This document shows positions 1 to 13,992 of a DNA stretch of 64,000 nucleotides, piece after piece; position 1 is the first letter of the stretch; every line of letters starts with the position of its first letter. The position numbers were made by a program, and so were the translations under genes. Location: assembly GCA_037975125.1 (NCBI GenBank), contig CM075860.1:43807970-43871969 (forward strand), read 5' to 3'. This stretch comes from Latrodectus hesperus (Eukaryota > Arthropoda > Arachnida > Araneae > Theridiidae). The notes beneath the pieces were generated by a model that saw only the letters and a program-made list of their open reading frames with translations, was not told the origin of the DNA and ran no database searches.

Positions 1-1150
1 TATTTGAAGGCGGGTAGCAAATTCGTCGACAAGTTGGATTTACGACGCTGTCTCAATGTGATGTAAGGTAGGTGAAACGTTAGACGTCATGGATATTTTA
101 AACCAATAAGAATTGTAACAAATTGATGTAGACATGATCTCAACTGGAACGATAGAAACAACCATTTTATAGATAAAAAGTGTTAAAAGTGAACGGTACT
201 GATAAAAACAATTTGATCTCAAAAATTATAATTTGACGAGGGAAGAAGGAATGACCATAGTGGTCTTACATTTTAATATTTGTCCATTTTTTTTTTAATT
301 AAAAAAAATTGGTTTTTATTTTAGCTGAAACCATCCAATTGATATTATATTCAAGATTTAAAAATAAGAAAATGTGATTTGGAAATGCGAAACAGATAGA
401 ATCTTTAGCAATTCGATTATTTTGTATTATTTTCCTTTATTTCTTTTTCGTATATATGATACACAAGCTAGAACAAGTTAATATGAAATATAGCAAGACA
501 GATGAGGGGGAGAATGCGCAGTGCATTCTAATAAAAGCCAACATCATTTGGGAGGGACAACAAAAGCCGTCATATCATAAAGCATTCAAGGAAAGTTGAC
601 TTCCCAGGTTGCCTCTTTATGTATCCCGGCATTCCGTTTCTTTATCTGCCCCTTCCCCTCGCTGATTACGAGGGCAGCTCATAACAGAAATCTCTGCTTT
701 CATTCCTTTTTATGTATGCCATATCCCATATCGCTGTCTTCTAATATCCGCCATCCCTTTCTTCTGGAAGCCCACCAGAGTCCTGGACAATAAATCGTTT
801 GATAATGGGACACTGAGTGCTGTTGTCTGGAAGTACCAGAACGCATCCAGTGTTGCCATCTTTTGCATTGTCTTGCCACGACATTCATTGTAATCCTCGG
901 CCACACATGTAGTTCGTGTTCTGTAAGAATGTTGAATCTTTGGGATTTCTTGGGATATTTTTTTCTTTTTCTGATCGTTTGCACGTTTAGTGGGTCGGTT
1001 ATGCAAATTTACTACTGAAAACGATTTTGTAATCCGAATAAAAGAATTTTGCAACACATACTGTATTTTCTTGCAACAGTTTAGAAACTATTTCGATACT
1101 GATTATGTATATAATTAAAAAAATTTTTTATTAAATGAAGTTATAGATAC
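1..1150. other. AT-rich DNA, no recognisable gene
   Basis: The first 480 bases are AT-rich with no recognised element. Bases 480-1000 have higher complexity and carry two overlapping minus-strand open frames of 94 and 115 codons at about 700-1057. They lie in different frames and show no domain, signal peptide or motif I recognise. They may be a decayed repeat. I see no splice-supported gene. Confidence 0.5.
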
Positions 1151-1151
1151 A

Positions 1152-1157
1152 TATATC

Positions 1158-1208
<51 letters not shown>

Positions 1209-1217
1209 ATATCTATA

Positions 1218-1288
<71 letters not shown>
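1152..1288. repeat. Compound microsatellite (ATCT)n then (TA)n
   Basis: About 65 bases of ATCT repeats run directly into about 68 bases of TA repeats. This is the first of many long TA arrays in the window. It is also the only one with a long tetranucleotide leader. Confidence 0.97.
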
Positions 1289-1289
<1 letters not shown>

Positions 1290-3480
1290 CATTGGTAATG
1301 AGAGTTTAATATTATATTAAACACACCCTCTGGATTCAGAAATTAGAATAAAGAATCTGAAATTGTGAATTTCGAATTATTTTGGAATTAAACAATATAT
1401 TAATTTCCTTTTTATTAAAATCATATTTTGTATGATTTTAGTAGAAAGGATATTAATATATTGTTTACGATTACACATATATAAACATGAATTTAGAACA
1501 GTATTTGTTGTAGAAGGTAAGAAAATCATTTTATTAAATCAACTTGGGTCATATAAATAATAGTCAAATTTCAAGTGACCCTGTTTATGGAACACATGAA
1601 ATTTTAAACGATTTGGCGGATAAACGGAATAATTTTCTTTGTAATTTAGATTGGGGTTTTAGATAGGATCGCGGAAATACAAGAAGTGAGAAAAGTTTTG
1701 AACCATTCTTTTATATAGTAAAAACATTTAAATTATTTTATAAATGGAACGCTGGTAATTTTTAAAAAAAATTTTGATTCAATTTGTGAAATATGAACGA
1801 AGAATGTTAAGATCATTTTTGCTGATATAATGAATAATTTACGGATGTAGGGAACGAATTTCGGACGATTTCAATTGCAGAACACTGGAGTATTATCGAG
1901 TTTAAAGCCATTTTGATTATGAGGGTTACGTCCCAGACATGACTTTTGTTAAAAGCGCTTGGATCTCACTAGAGTCGATAATTCGGCTTGTTACCCTCTG
2001 TGCCACCAGGGGAGCATGGTAGACTTATTTTATTTATTTTATATGGAAGGTGTTGAGAGTACACTTCAGACTATTTTTGCGGATATGATGAATACTCTAA
2101 CTTGATCGAAATTTAAATTCTTTCTTTTTCGGATCGTAGAAAAAATCGAATTTAGAACTATTTTATTTCTTGAACTCGATTGAAAAATGATTTTGTTTAT
2201 ACTCATTTATCAGAAGTCATAAAATTCAAAGTTTTAATTAGAATGCAATTAGAATTTTAGGTCAGAGAAGATACTTAAATGAATTTCAAATATTTTGTTT
2301 AATATTTTTTCATGGAAATTGCGAATTTTGAATCAGGAAAGCTTTGATTTGTAGAATATAGCTGAATATTTATCCCAATGATACTCAACTTGGTTATTTT
2401 TAGAAGTTAGGTTTTATATGTTTTTTGAAGCAAAAAATATAAATATTTTTCGTGCTTTATTTTATTAAATATAAAGAGGTGCGTTTTAAAAATAAAACAT
2501 TGTGTCCTAATTAAATAATAATAATTAAATATGAAATTGAATGTTTGTTTAATTTCGAACATCAAATTTAAAAGCATGGTTGTAATCAATAAAATTGGTA
2601 TTATGTATGTGAACAATAGTTTTTTCTGTTAAAGGGCACAAACTCTTTTGCATGTTCTTGTAGAAGAAAAAATATAATATAAAAAAAAAATTAACAAATT
2701 ATTTGTTCTTTATTCTGTATGTTGTAATTGGAGCTATGTCCCACACTTCCGCATTTCGCAAATTTAGTGAAATATACTGTTCTCTGTACGAAAGGGGCAC
2801 CGCTAAAAAAAAGTACTTCGATGACTCTTCAAATTTAATTTTTCCCCCCCTCGAGGTAAAATTCGCTATAAATTCAAAAATATATCACGTTTACCGGGTG
2901 GTTTTTTTCTCAGAAAGACGGAAATAAAAAAAAATATAAAAAGAGGATGGGTGGGGGAGTAATGGTTCGTACTCGGCTTCTTCCAGGGGATAAACATGGA
3001 AGAGATTTATTTTGAAACGAAATAAATGCGAATATTTTGCTTAGCAGGGCACTTTCTTTATTGCCCCTCTGCCCGACCACCCGCACACCCGGCTCCATCA
3101 AACATCGTCTGCCAGTGATTTGAAAGTAAAGGTCGTAAAAAAAAAACTCCTCTACCTTTAAATCTCGGTCTGAAATGAAGAAACTGATTTTGAAGGGGAT
3201 GTTTGTGTGTGTGTATTGTTTCGATTCTCTCTCATCTATTGCCTTGGTTGTTTTTATATTGCCTGACACTGTTTTGAATGCTTAAAGCATTTATTTATGT
3301 TTTTGATGATTTAACACTGCATGTGTTTATTATCCTGGAAATATTTGAAAAAAGAAACTGCATCTGCCCTAATGGTTTAGAAACCATGGCATTTTCGAGA
3401 TCTTTTTGAATGTATCTATGTTTGGAAGGAATTCGTTTATGCGGAGTAATTATTCTTTTTAATAATTTCGTCACCATCTA
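1289..3480. other. AT-rich DNA with a few higher-complexity patches
   Basis: Mostly AT-rich unique-looking sequence. A fragment at 1925-2025 is listed separately as a dispersed repeat. Bases 2740-3250 are less AT-rich and contain C-runs and G-runs, with an open frame on the minus strand at 2910-3269 that is not recognisable. No gene is supported. Confidence 0.5.
1925..2025 (+). repeat. Dispersed repeat fragment, related to 49970-50090
   Basis: Shares an ordered set of short blocks with 49970-50090: GACATGACT, then GAGTC, then ATTCGGCTT, then CCCTCTGTGC, with similar spacing. That is enough to call them copies of one old dispersed repeat, but not to name it. At 49970 the fragment follows a family A SINE, whereas here no SINE lies beside it. 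Confidence 0.5.
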
Positions 3481-3800
3481 TTGACGCATACGTACATACA
3501 TAGCGGTGCAGGCGAGCCCCAGACTGTACCTGAAGGGTAACAGGTTTTGGAATTCTAGCCCATCACCGAGTGGCTCGTCATTTTGAACCACGGTCAAGTG
3601 ACGAGTCCACACCTGAGACTCCACATCCACGCCACACCATCGGAAGGACTTTGGACACATCCCCAACCAACCACGGAGTTCCAGCAACCCAGTGAAGGAA
3701 AATGTGCTCCAATCACTGCCCGCTGCAGATGATGTTTGTTCCTAACGGGAGGAGGGGTGGAGCTACTGATATTAGAATACGCTATCGGCACTTCAGCTTC
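3481..3800 (+). repeat. SINE family D copy, tRNA head missing
   Basis: The body matches copies at 11880-12240 (same strand) and 15925-16265 and 33878-34205 (opposite strand). Shared landmarks in order are a CATAGCGGTG-like start, CTCGTCATTTTGA, CCACGCCACACCA, GGAGTTCCAGCAACCCAGTG and a CTTCAGCTTCTG-type end. The part with polymerase III promoter boxes is not present at the left edge, so this is a 5'-truncated copy. The open frames across it are spurious. Confidence 0.7.
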
Positions 3801-4027
3801 TGTGTACTAGCAAAAGCTCGACATGATGGCACGATTTAACAGGCAACCAATATTCTCATTCTGTTATGATTTGGAAGATGCCAGCTCGGATGTCTGTTTG
3901 GTCACTGGATTGTGGTTTAAAATGACAAAACGGATTGCTGAGTTTTGGGGATGTTAAATCGGATGGAACAGCGTGCCCAAATCCAAGAAACAAACACAAA
4001 AGCAATCAGTTCAAGGAATCTTAACTG

Positions 4028-4270
4028 TTTTATGTAGCAGGGCGCTCCATGGCTGAGTGGTCAAAGGTATCACTGCTAATCGCTTGAGAGCGTAGGAGTG
4101 TGGGTTCGATTCCCACCGTGGCCCTGGGTGTTATCTTCTGTGGTTGTACATCTGTCATTGTGCTATTTGTCCTATTATCGACGATGAATTACAAGCGGAT
4201 CTCAAGAATCAAGCATACAAGTCTGAAAATATATGTATGTAATAAATAAAAAAATAAATTTTATGTAGCA
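4028..4270 (+). mobile_element. tRNA-Ser-derived SINE with perfect target-site duplication
   Basis: The element itself is about 4040-4258. It starts with a tRNA-like head of about 85 bases: a box A (TGGCTGAGTGGTC), an anticodon-arm region reading GCTAATC as in serine GCU tRNAs, a long variable arm and a box B (GGTTCGATTCC). A tRNA-unrelated body of about 100 bases follows, then an A-rich tail (AATAAATAAAAAAATAAA). The 12-base sequence TTTTATGTAGCA occurs exactly at 4028-4039 and 4259-4270 and is the target-site duplication. The acceptor stem pairs only partly, so this is not a functional tRNA gene. The intact promoter boxes, tail and duplication suggest a fairly young insertion. Confidence 0.92.
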
Positions 4271-4504
4271 CCCTTACTTCGAAATTCTTTCGATTTCGTT
4301 GAATTAATTTGCTAAAAATAAATTGTTCAATAATTGCAAAAGTACTTTATATCAATTATTCACTGAATGGGAAATTTTTTTGGCCAAGCTCGCATGCCTT
4401 CTGATCTAATAGCGACAACACTAAGGAGTATTTAACCAGACATTTATTGAAAATGAATCGATAAATACATTTATATTTGATAATTCCGCCAAGTTCCTCT
4501 TTTC

Positions 4505-4507
<3 letters not shown>

Positions 4508-4587
<80 letters not shown>
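4508..4587. repeat. (TA)n microsatellite
   Basis: About 80 bases of uninterrupted TA repeat. The open frames through it translate as alternating Ile-Tyr and are artefacts. Confidence 0.98.
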
Positions 4588-7110
<2,523 letters not shown>

Positions 7111-7624
7111 AATTTATTTATACGACCATATGAAACATTATGCCATAAGTTGCATTAAATATTGAATAAAAATTTATTTACGAAAATTATTTTCTGTCTT
7201 TGAAACAGTATTCAAACCTATATTTATTTATTATTTTCAAGATTATTATACATATTTTATGCTTTCTATGAATTTTGTGTGCATAGAATCAGTAAAAATG
7301 GTGATCCAATCTGTTGTAGTATTTATTTTTCAAAATTGCTTAATTAACCGTGAGTTTAACTACTGATTTGTGGATAGTAAATGTGAAAGAGCGCAATTAA
7401 GAAATCCAATTCTGATATGCAAATGCTTATACGCTAAACTCTTTTCATATTTTATACCTATTCTAAAGCTATTTAATATTTAAATATTTTAAATAAAGAT
7501 CACTCTATTTTTAATATGAAAATATTTTTAATTAAGTATTCTTTTCAATAATTTCTAATAATTCCAGATTCTCGGCGCAATATATATGTATACATCCGGT
7601 GCTTTGTGGCAGTAATTTGTCCAT

Positions 7625-7819
7625 ATTAGCACAGGTCCGAGGTTCGAACTGAGAGCTAGTCATGGTCCACTCAGACTTATATCCCTTCAGTGTGTTGATA
7701 AAACTGAATACATCTTTGGGAATTATAGACTTGGGTTTTGCGTTAGGAAGACGATCTAACCGGGACATATCCTTCGCACTTTAGGCCTTGGCCTTATATG
7801 GGCTATCATGCCAATTAAG
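7625..7819 (+). repeat. SINE family H copy, decayed head
   Basis: The 3' part matches two other copies, at 37850-37985 (plus) and 26879-27033 (minus). The shared blocks are GGGACATAT, CTTCGCAC and TAGGCCTTGGCC, followed by a TATGGGCTATCATGCCA-type end. A box B-like GGTTCGAACT lies at about 7641. The end is followed at once by a (TA)n array, as is the minus-strand copy at 26.9 kb. Confidence 0.65.

Positions 7820-7889
<70 letters not shown>
7820..7889. repeat. (TA)n microsatellite at a SINE 3' end
   Basis: About 70 bases of TA repeat directly after the 3' end of the family H SINE. The array probably grew from the element's simple-repeat tail. Confidence 0.95.
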
Positions 7890-7890
<1 letters not shown>

Positions 7891-9240
7891 GTTATGATAT
7901 GCTAAATATTTACTTGAGTTATTTTAGATGTTGCTTTTGATTTGATTCTGTTTAACCTTTAATATAAAATGAACGACACAATCCATTCGAGGAAAGGATT
8001 AATTAAGGCTAACACTTTCGAGAGAGAATTATAGCAGAATTATACTTACATTTTTAAGAAAGATAAAAAATTTTTAGATGTTATAAAACTTTTTATTAAA
8101 CTTTTTGCAAGAATATTACTAGCACATTTCGAACATTATTACTTTACACATAAAGCTCATTGTGATAATTTAAAAATAGAAATGACTGGATATTGTGAAT
8201 ATGTATTTTTTCCTAATAGAGACTTAAATATCTAGTTTAATTGCTTGTGTGTGTGTGTGTTTAAACTCAAATAAAGTCTGTCGAAAATAGCAACTACAGT
8301 AAACTTCGCGCAATTACGAATTATTTGTGGTAAGGTTTTCCTCTTTAAAAATCCAGCCGGCGGAAATCGTAAATTCTACCTGAACTCGTAAAAGAACGCC
8401 CACGCATGTTTGTCGTAAAATTTCGCAGTTAGGCCCAGCCCGAAAACTCCTGGGTGCACCAAGCAAATCCGGATTATGATCAACCCCCAACCTCTAGAAC
8501 AAAACGTCGCTTATGCCAGTTATTAAAAGTAGCGAAAATATAACATCACGAATTGCAGTAAATATTCAAAATTATCTCTCTCTTTTTTTCAGTATCATTT
8601 TTATCAACTAAACCCTCATTTTGTAAATATTTTCGCCATTATCTACTTAATTACAGCATGAAAATTTTTTTGCGTTAATTTTGCGTCTTTAAATGTTTTT
8701 TTCCTGTGAAATTAGTACCGTCAACTACTCATTTTGAGATACTTATGAAGGATTTATGATTGTGCTGGGTTAAGAATGTGTGATAAGATCTTTTTAAGGA
8801 ATTAACGGTGTCGTTTGTGAAGATCTGATAAGAGTTTATTGTTAACTATACCCCTACTCATTTTTAAAGTCCTTCTTGTGTAGAGTGATGATAGTACTTA
8901 AAGAATTCATTAAAAAATTTTCTTCGTGCTGTCGAGCATTAATAGAATATTTAATGATATTTTTCCTTGAAACAAGGTATATAAAAATGCATTATTTCAT
9001 TTACAAAGCATAAATATTCTAATAAAGGCAAGTGCTAGAATAATTTCATGCGTTAAAATTTTGCAATGCAAAATTAACATAATCTTATTTTTTTAAATTT
9101 AATTGAAATATTTCTAAAATTTTGTAAAATTTATATATTATTGATATGTTTTTGGGTTAGTATTGGTGTAACGCTTTTGAACAATAAATGTTTAAAATGT
9201 TACAAATATAAAAAATACACTTTACCATATAAATCAAGTT
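7890..9240. other. AT-rich DNA with one higher-complexity patch
   Basis: Nothing gene-like. Bases 8290-8520 are less AT-rich and begin with CTACAGTAAACTTCGCG, then contain repeated TCGTAAA motifs. The start faintly resembles the ends of some pogo/Tigger-type DNA transposons, but no inverted partner is visible. There is a short (GT)n at about 8247-8260. Confidence 0.45.
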
Positions 9241-9525
9241 GTTGTTGCACCAGCATACTTCCCTGCGTTGGATACTATCAGATAGATAGAAGCAGCCGGG
9301 TGGAATCTTCATGATTTTGAAGCAGGGACCAAGCAGAATACCCTAATACTTGGCCAGCTACCCCAAGAGGTATCATTTCTCTTGGAGGACATTGCGACCA
9401 CGCCTAGTTTTAAGCGCCCCGGCCGCCATTTGTGAACACGACGGAGCTTTGGTTAATTCGGATTCGAACTCACTACCTTCCGATAATGAGAACGATGCCC
9501 TAACCAACCAGGCCATCTCTGTCTT
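9241..9525 (-). repeat. SINE family A copy
   Basis: Runs on the minus strand from a tRNA-like head at 9440-9525 to a GTTGTTGCACCAGCAT end at 9241. The head, read on the minus strand, has a GGTTAGGGCATCG box A region and a box B (GAGTTCGAATCC). Body landmarks such as GAAGCAGGGACCAAG, TATCATTTC and GGAGGACATTGCGA are shared with copies at 23.7, 49.7 and 59.1 kb. The plus-strand open frame over it (9350-9745) is a read-through of SINE sequence, not a gene. Confidence 0.85.
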
Positions 9526-9814
9526 AACTAAAATTGCGAGAAAATATTTTTATTCCATTATCAATATAAGTGTCAATTTTTCAATTCCACTTACCGTGAA
9601 CTTAGAATTTCTTAAGCTCACACACATACACCTACCCTTACAGCTATCAGGAATCCAGCGATTAAGGCTTAACATGCTTCAATTGTTAAGTTTTCATAAA
9701 TTTTTGTGCGTATGTGCCCTCTTGTTGTATCATTACGTTTTGTGATAAAAGTTGTCCCTCATTTTCTTTATTGACATAACTACTTGCTTCATATTTCTAT
9801 TAATCACCATTCCA

Positions 9815-9930
9815 ATGGTCTCTCAGTGGCTCAACTGTTGAATTACACTTTTCGAAGTTGAGGGTTCCAAGTTCGATCCCAGCGTATGCGTATCGTGTTT
9901 TATGTATTACCTGCTATCCAATTTTTCAGA
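9815..9930 (+). repeat. tRNA-like SINE head
   Basis: Box A-like CAGTGGCTCAACTG at about 9823 and box B (AAGTTCGATCCC) at about 9869, about 35 bases apart, as in tRNA-derived SINEs. A short AT-rich body and an A-run (about 9931-9941) follow. No close sister copy was recognised in this window. Confidence 0.6.
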
Positions 9931-11834
9931 AAAAAAAAAATAATACAGTGTTTGTTACAGAGCCTCATTGTAGTCTTTATCAGTAATGTCGCTCACTGCT
10001 TCATGTCAAATTAATATTTTTAAGAGTTATTTTATATAAAATTTGAGAAATAATTGTAAAATATATTTTATAAATGCTAAGCAATCCTTTGTATAGTGCG
10101 AATTAACTGAGTAAATTCGCAAAATAAAGAGGAACTCTTATATTTGGTTTAAAGTGCTTTTTTTAAGGACCTTATTTAATCTGTTCATATTATTTAATTA
10201 TATGTGGAATAACAATGATTTCGGATAACTTTTTTGACTGCGTTCATTTTAAGTTAAATTGTATTATGTGCAGCTAATTTAAACATGAAGTAAAATTGTA
10301 GAAATGTTTAATATAGAATCCTCAAAATTAGCTATAATAATTTCCAGCAGATGGCGCTGCATATATTGTTTTAATATTAAAAGATAGGTATAAATAGTAA
10401 TAATATTAATGAGTCAGAATATAAAAGTGAATTAATTTCATAAGATATTTATTGTTTTCGATATACATTGTTGTACACACTGTAAATTCCTAATATCTCT
10501 TTTATGCTATAATCAGTATAATTTAGCGATTAATTTAAAGGAAAAAATAATGAAATGTTTGTTGTAAAAATATTTTGAACTTTGCATGATATTATTTTTA
10601 TTATTTATTGGTGACACAATGTATATATTGCCACTTCAATATGCACAAAATATGTTCTGAAGTTAAAATGAAACTTTTACTTAAGGTTTAAATCAAATAA
10701 ATGAACTTAAAAATGCTTCTTCTTCCTTATAGGTTTATTTTCTTTTATTTATTTGTTTCGTTTGCTTGTGTAGACTAAGCATACCACCCCATCCGATATT
10801 GGAGGGGGGGGGGAAGAAAACCAAACGGTTCTTCGGAGATGTTTGCTGAAAGCTTATGCGATCGTGGAATTATTCCTTAATATGGCCAACGCCAACTTGT
10901 CAAGGGTTAAATTAGATCTTGTACCAAAGGGCTTGCTGTTTTGTCCAAATGCAATCCTTCTCCTATGAACATCTCTATTGGAATGCATTGATGTCGTTAG
11001 GAAAGGGGGTGGCTTTGCCATCCGTGTATTCCTCTTGCCTTCAGGGGTCCGAATCATCGACACTGCACTACTTCATGAATTATTCACGAGCGAATGAATT
11101 TTTCGTAGCTGTATCCGCAGGCCTTGCGGATCTTTTTCTTCTGATTTTATTATTTTTATGTGGGAACTCTCTTTCGATATCTGGCGTTTTACGAAAACCC
11201 AAATGCTTTTTTGTGGAGGAAGAGCTGCTTCGTGGTATTTTGAACTTCGAGAAGTTGAAATGATTTTTATCCAATTCTGTGCTCGTGATTTTTTTTTCTT
11301 TTTATGTTTTTCATTGAATAAAATTAATGAAGGAGATGCTATTGATTCTGTTTGCACGCGATACTTTTGTCTCATATCTTTTAAAAAGCTTACACACATA
11401 ACTTATTCATGTTGCTGCACTTGTTACTTTTGTGGTACATCGAGATTCAAATGCAGTTCCATTGCTTATTGTTATTCTTCCAGTGAGATAAACTGAAACT
11501 TATGACTGTTAAAAATACGTAATCGAAAACTTTGGACTCATAGTCGATACAGGTCCCCATTATTATAACATTGATAAATGTATGAAGAGAAATTGATAAG
11601 TTAATTCCAATTCTTGTCCCTATCCAGTTAATTAAGAATAAGTTATTATCATCATTTAAGCAAGACTTTATTATTTATAAGGAATTAAATGATGATGAGT
11701 TTTGAGTATGTAATTTTGTCCAAACTAATGTATATTTACAAATGAGTAATCACTAGAGATATGCTTCATTAAATTGAGATATTATTATTTCCAAATGACT
11801 GGTTCACTGTTGTTTAGTGATTTTGGGTGGAGGA
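9931..11834. other. AT-rich DNA, then a moderately complex patch
   Basis: Bases 9931-10780 are AT-rich and featureless. Bases 10780-11500 are more complex, start with a G-run at 10803-10813 and have several overlapping open frames on both strands up to 114 codons. None carries a recognisable domain, and frames on both strands compete over the same bases. No gene is called. Confidence 0.45.
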
Positions 11835-12330
11835 GAACTGCTCGGTGTGGAAGGTTCCGGGTTCGATCCCAACCACATGGATACATAGCCTAGCAGGTGA
11901 CCCCCAAACTGTATCCTAAGACTAGCTGGCTTGGAATTATCATTCATCACCCATTGCCTCGTCATTTTGAGCCACAATCAGGTGACAAGGTCATGTCTGT
12001 AGCGGCACCCACCTCACCACACCCACGCCACACCAGCTGAAGGATTTTGGATAACACAGATGAACGTGGGCATGTCCCTGACCCATGGAGTTCCAGCAAA
12101 CCAGTGAGGGAGAATGGGGTCACCCTCCCAACTACTGTCCGCTGCAAATGTTTTCCTTTTGCTGATCATTACGAGAAATGTTGTGAAGCTGCTACTTTAC
12201 CTCGATCTTAACTGCAGGAGGGTAAATGGCGCTTCTAGCTTCTGCGTGCGCATCTTTCAAAGTGGGTCTTTGAGAATTTTCAAGGTTTCCTCACTCGCAA
12301 CATATGAATACGGCTTTTATTAAAAGATAT
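11835..12330 (+). repeat. SINE D body joined to family E sequence (chimera or nested)
   Basis: A family E-type head with box B (GGGTTCGATCCCAACCAC) at 11850-11877 leads into a full family D body. Bases 12245-12325 then resemble the family E body (CATCTTTCAAAGTGGGT, then TTTCAAGGTTTCCTC and CAACATATGAATACGG). Either D inserted into an E copy, or the two lie side by side. I could not see a clear target-site duplication. Confidence 0.6.
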
Positions 12331-13912
12331 CCCAGAAGGAAATTTGCGTTGTGAACATTAAAATGCATTACATCATCCTTACCCAGGGATTGGTTTGAAA
12401 ACTTTTTGATTGAAAAATAAAATGCATTTCGCCAATACGCGCATGATTCCACGTTTGGTTTGTTACTCTGTTGTGCAGTTTTTCTCCAATTTTCCTCTAC
12501 CTGCCTTATCAATCATCAATTGTTCTCGAGACTATTTAGCGCGCTTTTGTAATCATTAAATGTGCTCTAAGGTAAAAATGGCTTGCATTCATCGTTAAAA
12601 TGAGGTAACTCCGGTCATAATTACAGTTGGGAGGGGGGAGCATCCCACACAATAATAACTGATAACAACCAGCAAATAGCTGAATCCTTGCTGCATTAGC
12701 TTAAACCATAACAAAGACATATCGATCAAAAATTTCATCACCATCGGAAAAAAGAAAATACCACCTGGGCTTCAATCCTAGTTGTTGAGTAATGTCCAGC
12801 ATCCTTTTCCCGAGTGTCCATCGATTAAGATCAGGACGGTCGTGCCCGAAGATTCTTTCACTCCGGTGCGCGCCGATGATGGATCTGTCCTCACCACTCC
12901 CGATCCTGATTGATTCGTCCTCCGAACCGTTCGTCCCCGAGATCTAATCATCCCCTGGGGGGGAGAACGGGGTGGTTGATCTCGAAGCATCCTCACCCCC
13001 GAAGAAAAAATCGAGGTAGATATTGACGGATTGGGATTCGCCCCCCCTCGCATGAATAATGGAAGAAGAACGGGTTGTGGCATTTAGCCAGATCGTGCTC
13101 TGTCCCCCGCATTTTCCCGAAGCCCCCCCCCTCGATCTCTTGAATCATTTTTCCAGGATTTAAGATCGGATTCGGAATTTACAATCGAAGAAAAAGGGAT
13201 GGAGTCGAGTTCAAATTTTATTCAGATTTTTTTTTCTGTTATATCTCAGAGGTGTTATAGACAGTTTTATTCGAATATTCCACCACCCCTCCGGGTGTCG
13301 TTTCCTTTCTTTTTGCTTCCGCTTCTGTTGTCATTCGTGTAGAAAATGGATTTGTATAAAGCTTGTGGTTGTTGGTCGTTACTTCGTATGTATTGCTGAC
13401 AGGTCGTTATGGGCCTTACCTTTGGTCAGAATATTGAAATTTAAAGGTGTATTGGATTTGGATAAAAAGTAAGGGACGATTTTTTCAATAAGAGTTTATA
13501 TTTTATTATATGTAAATTTATTATTTATGTCTGAGAAAAAAATGGTATTATAATTTTTGGGATGCATTCCGGAATTATGCTTATAGGTTCGATCCTGCTG
13601 CATGTAAATAGTGGAACACTTATTTTTGTTTTATTCAAGCTCATGTTGATAATATTTGTGAGTTTTCCTTTTCTTTTTGAATTTATATTATTACGATTCT
13701 TTATTTTTTAAATTGTGTTCTTTGTGATTAATTTGTGCAATATTTTCTAATAATCAAACACACATACCCAAATGTGTATGTATACACATAAATAAATATG
13801 TACATTAATATTATAATTGATTCTATAGTTAATTTTTCGATTTACTATCAGCGAAATATTAATGCGATATTATACAAATTATTCTTTAATTCATATTTTT
13901 TTTTTAAATTTA
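12331..13912. other. Unassigned DNA with a GC-richer island at 12.6-13.3 kb
   Basis: Bases 12600-13330 are noticeably richer in G, C and CpG than the surroundings. They include runs of G (about 12958-12964) and C (about 13121-13129) and a 101-codon minus-strand open frame starting with ATG at 13083. The frame has no recognisable domain. The island could be a regulatory or first-exon region of a gene outside the window, or a decayed repeat. The rest is AT-rich. Confidence 0.4.
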
Positions 13913-13992
13913 TGTTGCAACCACTAATTTATTTCAAAATTTATTATGACTCAGATTTATAAATTTTGAAATAGAATAGTGATTGCAACATA
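13911..13992. mobile_element. 78-bp palindromic miniature element flanked by TA
   Basis: Bases 13913-13990 form one long hairpin. The left arm begins TGTTGCAACCACTA and the right arm, read on the other strand, begins TGTTGCAATCACTA. About 31 of 34 arm positions pair around a loop of roughly 10-14 bases. The dinucleotide TA flanks both ends (13911-13912 and 13991-13992), which fits the target duplication of Tc1/mariner-type miniature elements. The size and shape would also fit a microRNA-like hairpin. Confidence 0.6.

Noticed and set aside
8290..8520. Possible pogo/Tigger-type transposon end (CTACAGTAAACTTCGCG)
   Set aside because: The resemblance is short, no inverted partner or flanking duplication could be found, and no transposase remnant is nearby.
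9350..9745. 131-codon plus-strand frame
   Set aside because: Its first half is antisense family A SINE sequence, including the tRNA-like head read backwards. The rest is AT-rich flank.
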